From Hemerocallis citrina (taxonomy: Eukaryota > Streptophyta > Magnoliopsida > Asparagales > Asphodelaceae), in NCBI GenBank assembly GCA_017893485.1, contig CM030361.1, forward strand, positions 141,068,461 to 141,132,460: a DNA stretch of 64,000 bases, written 5' to 3'. A model generated the notes under the pieces. It saw only the letters and a list, made by a program, of their open reading frames with translations. It was not told where the DNA came from and ran no database searches. Shown here one piece after another: positions 34,756-46,321 of the stretch. Within the stretch, counting starts at the first letter, position 1. Each line of letters opens with the position of its first letter. A program made the position numbers and the translations under genes.

Positions 34756-34855
34756 CCCCCCACTCCTCAGCAAGCCTATTCCCCGGGAAACACTATACCT
34801 TTACCTCGCTGCCTCCGAGCAAACCCTCAGTGTTGTCCTAGTGAGGGAAGAAGAC
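34756..34855 (+). pseudogene. Tat RNase H fragment between SIRE and Athila insertions
   Basis: The 100 bp continue the Tat RNase H frame interrupted at 24833, coding PLLSKPIPGETLYLYLA and then VVLVREED. The fragment begins with the CCCCC TSD of SIRE and ends with AAGAC, the TSD of the Athila-like element. The next part of the same domain is at 41614. Confidence 0.85.
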
Positions 34856-36586
34856 TGATGTGTCTAATTTTTATACAAATATTTGTATTCATTTACCCAT
34901 TAAAATTGCTTGTTTTCATTTATATTATTTATAATTCATCTTATTTCTATAAGATTTCAATTAATAAATTATTTTTGAAGGAATGAAATTTTTGACGCAA
35001 AAAGTAAAGATTTTTGGAAAAAATCAACAAACAAAGCAAAGCTATTGATTTATTATTTTTATTGATTTGTTGAATTTTATATTTTACAAATTGACAATAT
35101 GAGGAGCAAAATACAATTTTAATTGTCAATAGGGTGTAAAAAGAATAAACAAATTTAAAAGAATTTTGATAGAGCTAAAATAAAAATTAGTTACTTTTAA
35201 GTTGATCTAATTAATTTAAATTTAAATGTTTATTTTAAAATTCTGATTTTTATTTGCATCACATATCTCAATGAAGAGATAAACCTTATGTGTACAACTC
35301 TCTGTCTATAACTCCTATAAATATAACAGAAGGCAGAAGAGGAAGGACAACACACACGACAGCGGAAAAGCAAAAAATAAAACCAAGAGAAAAAGGGAGA
35401 GAGAACGAGATAGAGAGAAAAGTCAGCAGACAGCGGCGTGGAAATCCGAAAAGAAAAAAAAGAATAGTAAGGAAGGGAGTAGGTGGCTTCTTAGTTGGCA
35501 TGGGAACCAAGAAGAAAGGGGCGCGGTCTCCAAGGCACGCCAGGTTTCGGCACGTTCTTCTGTGGGCGAAGCAAGAAGGGTATGTGCTGAGTCTACTGAC
35601 TTCGTGACGGCGACAGCATCTGGGTGCAGGGGTGACATGGCGACGCGTGGCTCTTGCGGCTCGCGGCTCAAGACGACGTCAGCTTCGTTGACGTGGCTGG
35701 CTCGGACTTCAAGACGATAGAAAGAGAGAGGCGATTTGACTTGTTTGGGCACAATTTTCAAGGCTGTTCGGTTTGCATTTTTTCTACAAAACAGTCTCCT
35801 TTTGTATCTCTTTTCTCTCTCTAATTTTTATTATGCAATCCTTGAACAAATTTGCTAATTACAATTTTATTATGAAATAAATTTATTTTTCTAGGGTTTC
35901 GATGTAGCCTAGTTTGATAATACTATTTTAAATTCCATATTATTTTTCTATTTTTCCATGGTTGTGTGTTTAATTTTTGTGTTTAATGCTTGCAATTGTT
36001 TGGCCAACTATTGTATGATTTATTGGATCATGGAGAGACCGGGAGATAATTTGTGATTTAGAACAATAGAAATTGAACACCATTGATTGAGCGAAATTAG
36101 AGATAAATTTACCGCGATTGATGTGACCGTTAAGAAATCCAAAGAACTTAATGAGTCTTCGATTAATTAAATTTGTATAGAGTTGTGACAAACTATTAGT
36201 TGGAGATATTTTTGGTGTTGTTCGAGAGAAAGCATTGAATAATTTGGGGATTTCGGTCTACAACTTGAAAAAATAATATATTTATTCTTATGGAATTATA
36301 AATTGTGTGGGATGAATTAGGTGAAGTCAAAAACCCTAGAATTAATTTTGCCATTAACAAATTACAAAAATTTCACATCCGCTCCCTCTTCATTAATTTA
36401 GTTAGTTTCCTTTAGATTAAATTAATTTAGTTGTTTTCTTTATTTATTAAATTTCGGTTTTCCAAATAGTGATTCATCTAGTAAATTCGGTACTCAATAA
36501 AATAATTAGTCCTTGTGGCGTCGACACTCTAATCACTTAACTATATTACTTGTTGCGATTTTGTACACTTACAAATATTCACATCA
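34856..36586 (+). repeat. 5' LTR of the Athila-like element
   Basis: 1731 bp, matching 39887-41608. CTATAAATATAAC at about 35317 is a likely TATA box. A purine-rich stretch (35330-35480) and a run of open frames on both strands follow; these are not genes. It ends ATTCACATCA. Confidence 0.9.
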
Positions 36587-36591
36587 AGTTT

Positions 36592-36610
36592 TTGGTGCCG
36601 TTGCCAGGGA
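36592..36610 (+). promoter_or_regulatory. Primer binding site, tRNA-Asp type
   Basis: TTGGTGCCGTTGCCAGGGA lies five bases after the LTR. It differs at two places from the standard Athila primer site complementary to tRNA-Asp. Confidence 0.8.
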
Positions 36611-36817
36611 CTAGTTATTTTTTTATTGATATTGAAAATTGCTAGATTATTACTAGTTCGGATTTTTTTTAATTTATTTTTTGTTTTATTATTATTTTAC
36701 ATCTTTATTTTCTTTTGACTTACTTTTACCTTTATCTATTTTCTTATTTTATTTTTTTTTAGATTTTTTTCTATTTTTTTTCAATACTTACATTTCAGGA
36801 CATACAAGAAAATTATT

Positions 36818-38581
36818 ATGGTGAACGATGAAAACAGGCCTTTGAGAGACTATGCTATGCACTCAATTTATGGAACAATATCAAACATAAAGAGGCCGGT
36901 TATTGAAGCTAACGATTTTAAGATTAAACCAACAATGATTCTATTGATTCAACAGACTGTTCAATTTTGGGGACTACCACACGAGAATCCTTATGCTCAC
37001 ATTACAAACTTTCTAGAAATTTGTGACACTTTCAAGAATAACGGAGTATCAGATGATGCAATCAGATTGAGACTCTTTCCTTTTTCACTAAGAGATAAGG
37101 CGAAAGCTTGGCTAAATTATCTACCACCGGGTAGTATTACTACTTGGGAGGGAATTGCACAAAAATTTCTAGCTAAGTATTTTCTGCTAGCAAAGACAGC
37201 AAAACTAAGGAATGATATTGCCACATTCACTCAATTTGAGACCGAGTCTTTGTATGATGCATGGGAAAGGTACAAAGAGTTATTAAGAAAGTTTCCTCAT
37301 CATGAACTACCGAAATGGCTGCAAATTCAAATATTCTATAATGGTTTGGGAGTTACACATCGATCTATGGTTGATGCTGCAGCTAGTGGTGCACTTATGA
37401 GCAAAACTTACAAAGCAGCCTATGATCTTTTAGAGGAGATGGCATCAAATAATTACCAGTGGTCTTCAGAGAGAGCAATGCCAAGAAAAGTGGCTGGAGT
37501 TTTTGAACTTGATCATTTTTCTACTTTAAATGCAAAAAATGATATTTTATCTAAACAAGTAGAAAATATGAATTTTAATGTTAGTCAATCTAATATGATT
37601 TGTGATCTTTGTGCAGGAAACCATTCTAGTGCAGATTGCCAAGTGGGGAACCCTTTCGCTCCATCAAATGCCGAACATGAAAATTTTGTGGCAAATTTTC
37701 CAATGCAAAATAATCCTTATGCAAACACATACAATCCAGGATGGAGAAATCACCCCAACTTTTCTTGGAACAATAATCAAGGAGGAATCAGACCACAACA
37801 AAAATTTCAACAACAAGAAAAGAAGTTGACATTAGAAGAGATGTTCATGCAACACATACAAAAGACAGATCAGTACATGCAGAAGACAGAACACCACATA
37901 CAAAAGACAGATCAGTACATGCAAAAGACAGATCAGTATATGCAGAAGACAGATGTGGCGATTCAAAATAATACGGCTTCCATTCACAATCTTGAGGTCC
38001 AAATGGGTCAAATTTCAAATATTCTTAACGAAAGAATGGCAGGAACATTACCTAGTAACACTGTGGTCAGCCCCAAGGAGCATGTCAAGGCAATAACACT
38101 TAGAATTGGGACAACAATTGAGCAACCACAAACAAAAATTGATGAACAAAATGTGGCTGATAAGCAAAGTGAGATCGAACAAATTGTGGATGAACAAACA
38201 CAGCATGAGCAAGTAACGTATGATGTTTTTACTTCAATAAAGTTTCCTCCTGAAAAACAGTCATCTTTTCAAGTAAGTAAAATTGATTTAATTGTGGGCA
38301 AGAAACATAGTGTTGAAATTGAAAAGTTGCCGATCGAAGTATGTCCAACAAATGCAGCAACTTTTGAAACTGAAAAAGATAATATTTTTGAACATGTTAT
38401 GTATTTGGATGCTGCACCCTCTATTTATTCATTTTTTCAGAAAAATTTCAAAGATGTGGGGGAATCAAAGACATCATCATCACGAAGGAAACGCCTCAAA
38501 CTAGAGCTTGAACCGGATCCACACCAGAAGAGAAGTATTAAAAAAAATGTTTTAATGTTGTTGGACCTTGGCGTTACATAA
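36818..38581 (+). CDS. gag: Athila-like gag
   Basis: An intact ORF of 587 codons. The N-terminal half is the retrotransposon gag core (FRLKPTMILL-like start, LRLFPFSLRDKAKAWL, WEGIAQKFLAKYF, FNGL-like YNGLGVTHRSMVDAAASG), as in Athila elements. A knuckle-like CDLCAGNHSSADC lies near residue 262. A Gln/Asn-rich region and five to six copies of an 8-residue repeat (QKTDQYM/QKTEHHI) follow near residues 345-385. The C terminus is Lys/Arg-rich (SSSRRKRLKLELEPDP). It would form particles for the element's RNA. That the frame is intact while pol is absent suggests mobilisation in trans. Confidence 0.88.
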   Translation: MVNDENRPLRDYAMHSIYGTISNIKRPVIEANDFKIKPTMILLIQQTVQFWGLPHENPYAHITNFLEICDTFKNNGVSDDAIRLRLFPFSLRDKAKAWLNYLPPGSITTWEGIAQKFLAKYFLLAKTAKLRNDIATFTQFETESLYDAWERYKELLRKFPHHELPKWLQIQIFYNGLGVTHRSMVDAAASGALMSKTYKAAYDLLEEMASNNYQWSSERAMPRKVAGVFELDHFSTLNAKNDILSKQVENMNFNVSQSNMICDLCAGNHSSADCQVGNPFAPSNAEHENFVANFPMQNNPYANTYNPGWRNHPNFSWNNNQGGIRPQQKFQQQEKKLTLEEMFMQHIQKTDQYMQKTEHHIQKTDQYMQKTDQYMQKTDVAIQNNTASIHNLEVQMGQISNILNERMAGTLPSNTVVSPKEHVKAITLRIGTTIEQPQTKIDEQNVADKQSEIEQIVDEQTQHEQVTYDVFTSIKFPPEKQSSFQVSKIDLIVGKKHSVEIEKLPIEVCPTNAATFETEKDNIFEHVMYLDAAPSIYSFFQKNFKDVGESKTSSSRRKRLKLELEPDPHQKRSIKKNVLMLLDLGVT

Positions 38582-39886
38582 CCATCTCACCTCCATGTCT
38601 GGCTGAAGACTTAAAACTTAGCGCTTTTTGGGAGGCAGCCCATGTTTTATTTTACTGCATTTAGATTTGACTTTTCTTTTAGTTTAGTATAATTTTAAAT
38701 TTTTGATTTTATTTTGTAGGATTGCATGAGGTTGAAAGTCGCCGGCGGAGCTGTTTTGTACACCTTCACTAATGGCTATTTTTTAGCAGTATGGAGTCAG
38801 AATCTGAAAAACTGGTTCAAAGAGCGATTGTAGCCTATCGTCTTAGCTTTCCAGGAAAAAAAATCAGCTCATTTGGACACCTACAGCTCCCGATATTGCC
38901 AAACTACTGAACACCGCGCGTGCAGAAATTTTAAGACGAATCAGGGGAGAAATTCTGAACTTTTTGCATTATTCCTTTCCCATTGAGGACAATGTGATAT
39001 TCAAGTTTGGGGGGAAGGCTTAAAAATTTATTTTTTATTTTTAAAAAAGAAAAAACAATACAAAAGGGATTTCAATTTGGCTTACATTTACACTTTTGAG
39101 TTCTTTATTGTGATAAGCATTGAAAAAAAAAATTGGGATAGACAATTGCTTATAAAGCATGAGTAAGCATACTTATTTACTTTAGGATTATTGGGTTTCA
39201 CAATTCCGTACAAAATTGTATGAGTCATGCAATTATACATAAAAGAAAAATGTGATGTTTTTTTTCTTTTGATTATCCCCTTTGATCTAGTCCTAAATAG
39301 AGTTTAAGTAAATAGAGTAATAATGAAAAAAAAATTTATGAATAAAGTCAATCTACTCCAATGTTTTGAGTTACTTAGTAACTAGGGGTATTCATCACAA
39401 ATGTTTACTTTTACGTCAAATGGCAACTTGAAATATGAGTATGCAAAGCACTCTAAGTTTGTGACTTGTTGAGTAACCGGGTGAATTCATCACAAATATT
39501 TTGCATTCGCGTCAAAAGGCAAGTGACAACTTAGACAAGAGACTTTAAAAAAAAAACAAAAAAAAAGACTCTAGTTTGCTACTCGGTTTGTAGTAGTGAG
39601 AAGGGAAAATCACAGATGAAGTTGTTACATACTATACTTACATTAATTGCATGACAAATATGATTGGGTTTGGAATTATGAATAAATAATTGCACTGGAG
39701 AAAGTGGGTATGCTTGATTTTACTTTATTTGCTATTGTTTATAATTTTAATTGAAATTTTGATGCTTACATGATAAAAACTCTTAGTGTGATGGGTTGAG
39801 TCTATTATTGATTATTATTATTCATCCCCTATTATTGATTTTACTTTTTGCTCGAGAACAAGCAAAATCTTATGTTTGGGGGTATT
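38582..39886 (+). other. Non-coding internal region of the Athila-like element
   Basis: No long frame. It begins with the phrase GCGCTTTTTGGGAGGCAGCC near 38620, which I recognise as common at the start of Athila 3' regions. It contains A-rich stretches and two similar segments (39361-39430 and 39470-39545) with ATTCATCACAAAT and CGTCAAA(A/T)GGCAA. It ends with the polypurine tract TTTGGGGGT at 39875-39883. Confidence 0.7.
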
Positions 39887-41608
39887 TGATGTGTCTAATT
39901 TTTATACAAATATTTGTATTCATTTACCCAATAAAATTACTTGTTTCCGTTTATATTATTTATAATTCATCTTATTTCTATAAGATTTCAATTAATAAAT
40001 TATTTTTGAAGGAATGAGATTTTTGATGCAAAAAGTGAAGATTTTTGGAAAAAATCAACAAACAAAGCAAAGCTATTGATTTATTATTTTCATTGATTTG
40101 TTGAATTTTATATTTTACAAATTGACAATATGAGGAGAAAAATACAATTTTAATTGTCAATAGGGTGTAAAAAGAATAAACAAATTTAAAAGGATTTTGA
40201 TAGAGCTAAAATAAAAATTAGTTACTTTTAACTTGATCTAATTAATTTAAATTTAAATATTTATTTTAAGATTCTGATTTTTATTTGCAGCACATATCTC
40301 AATGAAGAGATAAACCTTAATCCTATGTGTACAACTCTCTGTCTATAACTCCTATAAATATAACAGAAGGCAGAAGAGGAAGGACAACACACGACAGCGG
40401 AAAAGCAAAAAATAAAACCAAGAGAAAAAGGGAGAGAGAACGAGACAGAGAGAAAAGTCAGTAGACAGCGGCGTGGAAATCCGAAAAGAAAAAAAAAGAA
40501 TAGAAAGGAAGGGAGTAGGTGGCTTCTTAGTTGGCGTGGGAACCAAGAAGAAAGGGGCGCAGCCTCCAAGGCACGCCAGATTTCGGCACGTTCTTCTGTG
40601 GGCGAAGCAGAGAAGGGTATGTGTTGAGTCTGCTGACTTCGTGACGGTGACAGCATCTGGGTGCAAGGGTGACGTGGTGACGCGTGGCTCTGGCGGCTCG
40701 CAGCTCAAGACGACGTCAGCTTCTTTAACGTGGCTGGCTCGGACTTCAAGACGACAGAAAGAGAGAGACGATTTGACTTGTTTGGGCAAAATTTTTGAGG
40801 CTGTTCGGTTTGCATTTTTTCTACAAAACAGTCTCCTTTTGTATCTTTTTTCTCTCTCTAATTTTTATTATGCAATCCTTGAACAAATTTGTTAATTACA
40901 ATTTTATTATGAACTAAATTTATTTTTCTAGGGTTTCAATGTGGCCTAGTTTGACAACACTAATTTAAATTCCATATTATTTTTCTATTTTTCCATGGTT
41001 GGGTGTTTAATGCTTGTAATTGTTTGGCCAACTATTGTATGATTTATTGGATCATGGAGAGACCGAGAGGTAATTTGTGATTTAGAACAATAAAAATTGA
41101 ACACCATTGATTGAGTGAAATTAGAGATAATTTACCGCGATTGGTGTGACCGTTAAGAAATCCAAAGAACTTAATGAGTATTCGATTAATTAAATTTGTA
41201 TAGAGATGTGAGAAACTGTTAGTTGGAGATATTTTTGGTGTTGTTCGAGAAAAGCATTGAATAATTTGGGGATTTCGGTCTACAACTTGAAAAAATAATG
41301 TATTTATTCTTATGGAATTATAAATTGTGTGGGATGAACTAGGTGAAGTGAAAAACCCTAGAATTAATTTTTCCATTAACAAATTACAAAAATTTCACAT
41401 CCGCTCCCTCTTCATTAATTTAGATAGTTTCCTTTAGATTAAATTAATTTAGTTGTTTTCTTTATTTATTAAATTTCGGTTTTCCAAATAGTGATTCATC
41501 TAGTAAATTCGGTACTCAATAAAATAATTAGTCCTTGTGGGTTCGACACTCTATTCACTTAACTATATTACTTGTTGCGATTCTGTACACTTGCAACTAT
41601 TCACATCA
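39887..41608 (+). repeat. 3' LTR of the Athila-like element
   Basis: 1722 bp, TGATGTGTCTAA...ATTCACATCA. It is followed at 41609 by AAGAC, the repeat of the target site. It shows the same purine-rich and open-frame landmarks as the 5' LTR. Confidence 0.9.
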
Positions 41609-42416
41609 AAGACAAGCCTCAGAAGCCTATCTATTATGTGAGCAAGGTTCTCAGAGATGCCGAGCTCCGTTATCCCAGATTGGAGAAGATAGCATACGCC
41701 TTGGTTTTGGCAGTCAGGAAGCTCCGCCCTTATTTTCAATCCCACTCGGTGGTCGTTCTTACCGACCAGTTGCTTAAGCAAGTCCTACACAAGCCCGAGA
41801 CCTCCGGGCGTCTGATGAAGTGGTCGATCGAGCTGAGTCAACATGACATATCTTATCAGCCTCGGACCGCAATCAAGTCTCAAGCATTAGCTGAATTTAT
41901 TGTAGAGAGCACCATCCCGAAAGTGAGCCAAGCAGCAAATGGGCCTCCCTTCTGGACAGTATATGTAGACGGGTCTTCTTGTGCCAAAGGGAGCAGAGCC
42001 GGAGTCATTCCGGCAGGCCCAGATGACTTCGTTCTCCAATACTCCCTCCGCATCAACTTTAAAGCCTTCAACAACGAAGTGAGTATGAGGCCCTAATAGC
42101 TGGCCTGGGTATGGCTCGCAAGGCAGGGTCACAACGTATCTGAATATTCAGTGACTCGCAGCTGGTCGTGAATCAGGTCTTTGGAGAGTACGAGGCGCAA
42201 GACGACCGAATGGCTAAGTACCTAGCTAAGATCCAAAGTCTCATGGCTTCATTTGAAGAGGCACAAATTCAGCGGATCCCTAGAGAAGATGCACTCTCAA
42301 AATTGTCCTCCACCTCCTCCCTCCAAGGTCACGAGCAAACCGTCCAAATCAAAGTGCTCCTAAGACCAAGCATAGAAGAAGAAGCCCCCGACTCGATGGA
42401 GTCTCTGCCCATCTAA
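41609..42416 (+). pseudogene. Tat RNase H (second part) and archaeal-type RNase H
   Basis: The gypsy RNase H resumes at once with KPQKPIYYVSK, then RYPRLEKIAYALVLAVRKLR and TDQLLKQVLHKP. After a short linker a second RNase H begins at about 41950 (FWTVYVDGSSCAKGSRAG). It changes frame near 42080, has a stop near 42140 and continues with FSDSQLVVNQVFGEYEAQD. Two RNase H domains in series, the second of archaeal type, are the known hallmark of the Tat lineage. The last frame ends at a TAA at 42414. Confidence 0.88.
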
Positions 42417-43655
42417 CTCCGGGACAACTGGATGAAACCTTTGATAGAATTCCTCAGGGATGGGATCCTTCCCGAAGATCCTAAAGAAGCTCTTCGAATC
42501 CGAATAAGAGCAGAGCGGTACACCCTTGTTGAAGGAGTCTTGTACAAATGCTCCTATACCCAAGTAGATGGCAGACCCTACTTGAGGTGCCTCTCCTCGG
42601 AATAAGCCCTGTATGCCTTATGAGAACTCTACGAAGGTATAGGCGGAGCCTATTCAGGGTCAAGGTCCCTCGCCAGGAAAGTGTTGAACTACGGGTATTT
42701 TTGGCCTACCCTACTTCGAGATGCCAAACAACATGTCCGGCAATGCAGTCCTTGTCAGCAGTTCTCCAACATCTGCCGGCTACCCTAAGCACGACTCACA
42801 TCTCTTTCGAGTCCAATTCCCTTCGCAATGTGGGAGATGGACTTGCTAGGTCCGTTCCCACCAGCTTCAGGCCAACTCAAGTTCCTAGTCATGGTAATCG
42901 ACTATTTCTCTAAGTGGATCGAGGCCGAACTGTTGAGAACCAAGTGTTGCAATTCTTCTGGAGAAATGTCATCTGTAGGTTCGGCGTACCTCGAGTCCTG
43001 ATAAAAGATAACGGAACACAGTTTGCAGGGGCAGCGTTTCGATCTTTATGTGAAGACCTCGCCATTCAGCAATGCTTCTCCTCCGTCTCCCATCCTCAGT
43101 CAAATGGCCAAATAGAGAACGCCAACAGGCAGATCCTCTCCGGCATCAAGAAGAGACTAGAGGTTTATAGGCAGAACAACTTCCCAACGTATTGTGGAAC
43201 TACCGCACTACGAAACGGACCCCCACAGGAGAGTCACCCTTCAATCTCAATTATGGGTCCGAGGCTGTAATCCCCTTAGAGGTTGGCCTGCCATCCCCTC
43301 GTCTCATTGCCTATGATGAAGAGCAGAACGCCAGAGAGCTTCGGGCGAATTTGGACCTGACTGATGAGCTCCGTGAAAGAGATTCAATCCGCCAACAAAA
43401 TTATCGCAGAAGAATCGAGTAGGCCTACAACAAAAGAGTGCGTCCCACAGATCTCATGGAAGGGGACTTAGTCCTCAGAAAGCTAGCTATCTCATTCCCC
43501 AGCCAAAAGAGTAAGCAAGCTCCGAATTGGGAAGGACCGTACAAAGTTTCCAGAGTAGTCCACCCCGGAGCGTATCGTCTTGAAGACCTTGAAGGCAGAG
43601 AGATACCAAGAACTTGGAATGCCGACCACTTACTGAAGTACCAGGAGGGTGTTTG
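42417..43655 (+). pseudogene. Tat integrase, broken
   Basis: A pre-integrase region (WMKPLIEFLRDGILPEDP) leads to a zinc site in which the His residues appear replaced (ELYEGIGGAYSG), although CSPCQQ remains. TAA or TGA codons occur near 42603 and 42620 and frames change several times. Catalytic segments are readable as MWEMDLLGPFPP, LIKDNGTQFAG and SNGQIENANRQ. The C-terminal part reads GDLVLRKLAISFPSQK, NWEGPYKV and RTWNADHLLKYQ and stops at 43654. There is no chromodomain, as expected for Tat. Confidence 0.85.
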
Positions 43656-43847
43656 AACGCCTCTCCAAGTACCTTCAAATGTCAAGCCATTCCTATCTTT
43701 TTACTTCTTGTACTTGCTTATTTATTTTTCCATTGTAATAACGGCTTGCAACATAGAAGCGGCCGATTAGCAGTTATCAATAAAGAACTTCTTTCTCCTG
43801 ATAATTTGTGATTATTTTATCTCTCTATTTAAAGCCTTTAATTGCAC

Positions 43848-44404
43848 TTACTCAAACGACGTGTTCGGAGTCCAAAACTTGGCTCGATTCCGCTTCGCAA
43901 GTTCGCTCCTAAGCGAGCTAGATATGGTTCGCCATTCGGAATTACTCTCACAACCGTTGAAACTTACTCGAACGACGTGTTCGGAGTCCAAAACTTGGCT
44001 CGATTCTGCTTTGCAAGTTCGCACCTAAGAGAGCTAGAAGTGGTTTGCCATTCGAAATTGCTCCCACAACCGTTGAAACTTACTCGAACGACGTGTTCAG
44101 AGTTCAAAACTTGGCTCGATTCCGCTTCACAAGTTCGCTCCTAAGCGAACTAGAAGTGGTTCGTCATTCGGAATTGCTCCCACAACCGTTGAAACTTACT
44201 CGAACGACGTGTTTGGAGTCCAAAACATGCCTCGATTCTGCTACACAAGTTTGCTCCTAAACGAGCTAGAAGTGGTTCCTCATTCGGAATTGCTCCCACA
44301 ACCGTTGAAACTTACTTAAACGACGTGTTCAGAGTCCAAAACTTGTCTCGATTTTGCTTCGCAAGTTCGCTTCTCAGCGAGCTAGAATTGGTTCGCCATT
44401 CGGA
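43848..44404 (+). repeat. 115-117-bp tandem repeat in the Tat 3' region
   Basis: The phrase CGACGTGTT(C/T) recurs at 43858, 43973, 44089, 44206 and 44321. Units hold CCAAAACTTGGCTCGATTC, GCGAGCTAGAA and CACAACCGTTGAAACTTAC. The array is cut at 44409 by the solo LTR and a sixth, more diverged unit follows at 46806-46925. Short runs of open frame across it are repeat artefacts. Confidence 0.92.
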
Positions 44405-44962
44405 ATTGCTGTAGCGCCCCGAATTTCTAATATGAGAACTTAGAAAATACGTGGCACTTTCCCAGCGATCCACTTCAATGTAACAATATACACAGAACAA
44501 AACTCAAATCATTTTATTCCAAATTCTTATTACAATAATCTTTTTCAATTGCAGCGGAAATACAACACCTTGAATTAAAACATTCTTTTACAACACTTCT
44601 CTTTACAAAATTTACACAAGGCTCTATTACATCACTTATAATCTCTAAAGCTAACTCAAGCATCCAAGCCTCCAAACTCTAAGCAACAACCAGCATCATA
44701 TGAGGCTAGAGTTGGACCCTAACCCCCAAACTAAAGGGGTCAGCCATAAATGGTGTGAGTGATATAAACAACAAACATAAACAAGCAATAAACATAAATT
44801 CTCAGGCAACATGTACTGATCAAAAATACATAAACTGAACATGTAATCTGAAACAAGAACGATAGGCCAGTACATGAGTGAAGCCGAGTCAAGAAACAAT
44901 AGCAACGATCAAGTATCAATCAATCAATCACTCTCAAAATAGTACAGCTCAACTGCACTGTA

Positions 44963-45855
44963 CAGTCGACTGTATAATGCACCAGTCGACTGTTCTGAAC
45001 AAACAGTAATCCCCACAACTCAGAATATGTCCAACTGTCAACAATTCTCAGTACCACAATGTATGTCCAGCAATCGATCACCAATAATGCCATAGATCGG
45101 ATAACAATATATCCATCTACAAAACTAAAGATAATATAGATCGAATACGAACCCGGTATGCCAAGACACCGACGAACATATCCATCTACAAACAAACTAA
45201 GAAGGTATAGATCGAATACGAACCCGGTATGCCAAGACACCGACGAACATATCCATCTACAAACAAACTAAGAAGGTATAGATCGAATACGAACCCGGTA
45301 TGCCAAGACACCGACGAACATATCCATCTACAAACAACTAAGAAGGTATAGATCGAATACGAACCCGGTATGCCAAGACACCGACGAACATATCCATCTA
45401 CAAACAAACTAAGAAGGTATAGATCGAATACGAACCCGGTATGCCAAGACACCGACGAACATATCCATCTACAAACAAACTAAAGATAACAAGAACCCTC
45501 AAGATCATGAAACTCATCAGCACCGGTCGACTTATTCTATAGTAAGTCGACTGCCCCGAGAACCAATATCCAAGATTTTAACAAATGCAGTAAGTCGACT
45601 CAAGAAAACCATCAGTCGACTTACCCGAGACAATTATCAATAATTCTCAAGAAACATTCCAAACACTATAGTCGACTTAAAGAAATCATCAGTCGTCTGT
45701 CCCGACAAGAAACTGAGACACTTTACAAACCAAATATTCAGCAGACCAGTCGACTGAATAGGGTCTCAGTCGACTGTCCCGAACGAATCCTCAAAAGACT
45801 GAAGGTACAATATTAGGGTCGTACCAGTCGACTGATACATAGTCCCAGTCGACTG
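44963..45855. repeat. Six CAGTCGACTG palindrome pairs in the solo LTR
   Basis: Starts at 44963/44983, 45524/45544, 45592/45613, 45669/45690, 45747/45767 and 45825/45846, distances 20, 20, 21, 21, 20 and 21 bp. Spacers are unrelated. They lie 460-1350 bp upstream of the LTR's TATA box. Confidence 0.92.
45105..45482. repeat. 71-bp tandem repeat in the solo LTR
   Basis: ACCCGGTATG recurs at 45151, 45222, 45293, 45363 and 45434. There are five units containing ATATCCATCTACAAACAAAC and CAAGACACCGACGAAC. They generate a repetitive open frame on the minus strand that is not a gene. Confidence 0.93.
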
Positions 45856-46314
45856 TCGGCCTACAGATCTCACAAATTAGGTCTGTAATCAATACTCAAT
45901 ACTGGAGTTTATCTCAATACCAAATCTCTTCCTCAACTCAAATCTGATCCAATTCGTAATAACAAGGTCCAGAGATTCCTCCATCCAATTTCTTATTTTC
46001 ATAACTATACTCAAATCTTAACATGTTTCAAGCAATCAAGAATTGTCAATCGAGATCTACTAATCTTTCATGGATTTCACATGCATATTACGAATAACAA
46101 CCATGGTATCGATTTCATACAAGATACGAAAACATCAAACAAAACAACATGCAATCATACACGTAAACAAAACAAGTCCATATCACTCACCTTTAGAATC
46201 GAGAAGAATCCACAAAAGCCTTCCTTTGCTAGATCCCAAACTCCTTCTCCAAATCGCCAAGAAAATAATATAATGAAATCTGAGTTATGCAGTGAATGAC
46301 GGCTGCGACTCTAC

Positions 46315-46321
46315 TTATATA
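46315..46321 (+). promoter_or_regulatory. TATA box of the solo LTR
   Basis: TTATATAG in CTCTACTTATATAGGCC, about 485 bp before the LTR end, is the best core promoter candidate. It supports plus-strand orientation for the LTR. Confidence 0.5.

Larger units (their letters stand above)
34856..41608 (+). mobile_element. Athila-like Ty3/gypsy element, gag only (non-autonomous)
   Basis: LTRs lie at 34856-36586 and 39887-41608 (TGATGTGTCTAA...CACATCA), TSD AAGAC at 34851-34855 and 41609-41613. The primer site is of tRNA-Asp type, followed by one intact gag ORF, a non-coding stretch and a polypurine tract. No protease, RT or integrase is present, so it would depend on enzymes from an autonomous Athila. 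The LTR pair shows scattered differences, more than SIRE. It sits inside the Tat RNase H gene. Confidence 0.9.

Noticed and set aside
40261..40895. Overlapping frames in the Athila LTR on both strands
   Set aside because: They lie over purine-rich non-coding LTR DNA, are not conserved between the two LTR copies, and have no domain.
43848..44404. Possible CRISPR-like array
   Set aside because: Units are contiguous without unique spacers and the DNA is plant; this is a tandem repeat in a retroelement 3' region.
45186..45452. Minus-strand frame with repeated hydrophobic segments resembling membrane helices
   Set aside because: It is the translation of a 71-bp tandem repeat in the solo LTR; the unit is not a multiple of three and the pattern is a repeat artefact.
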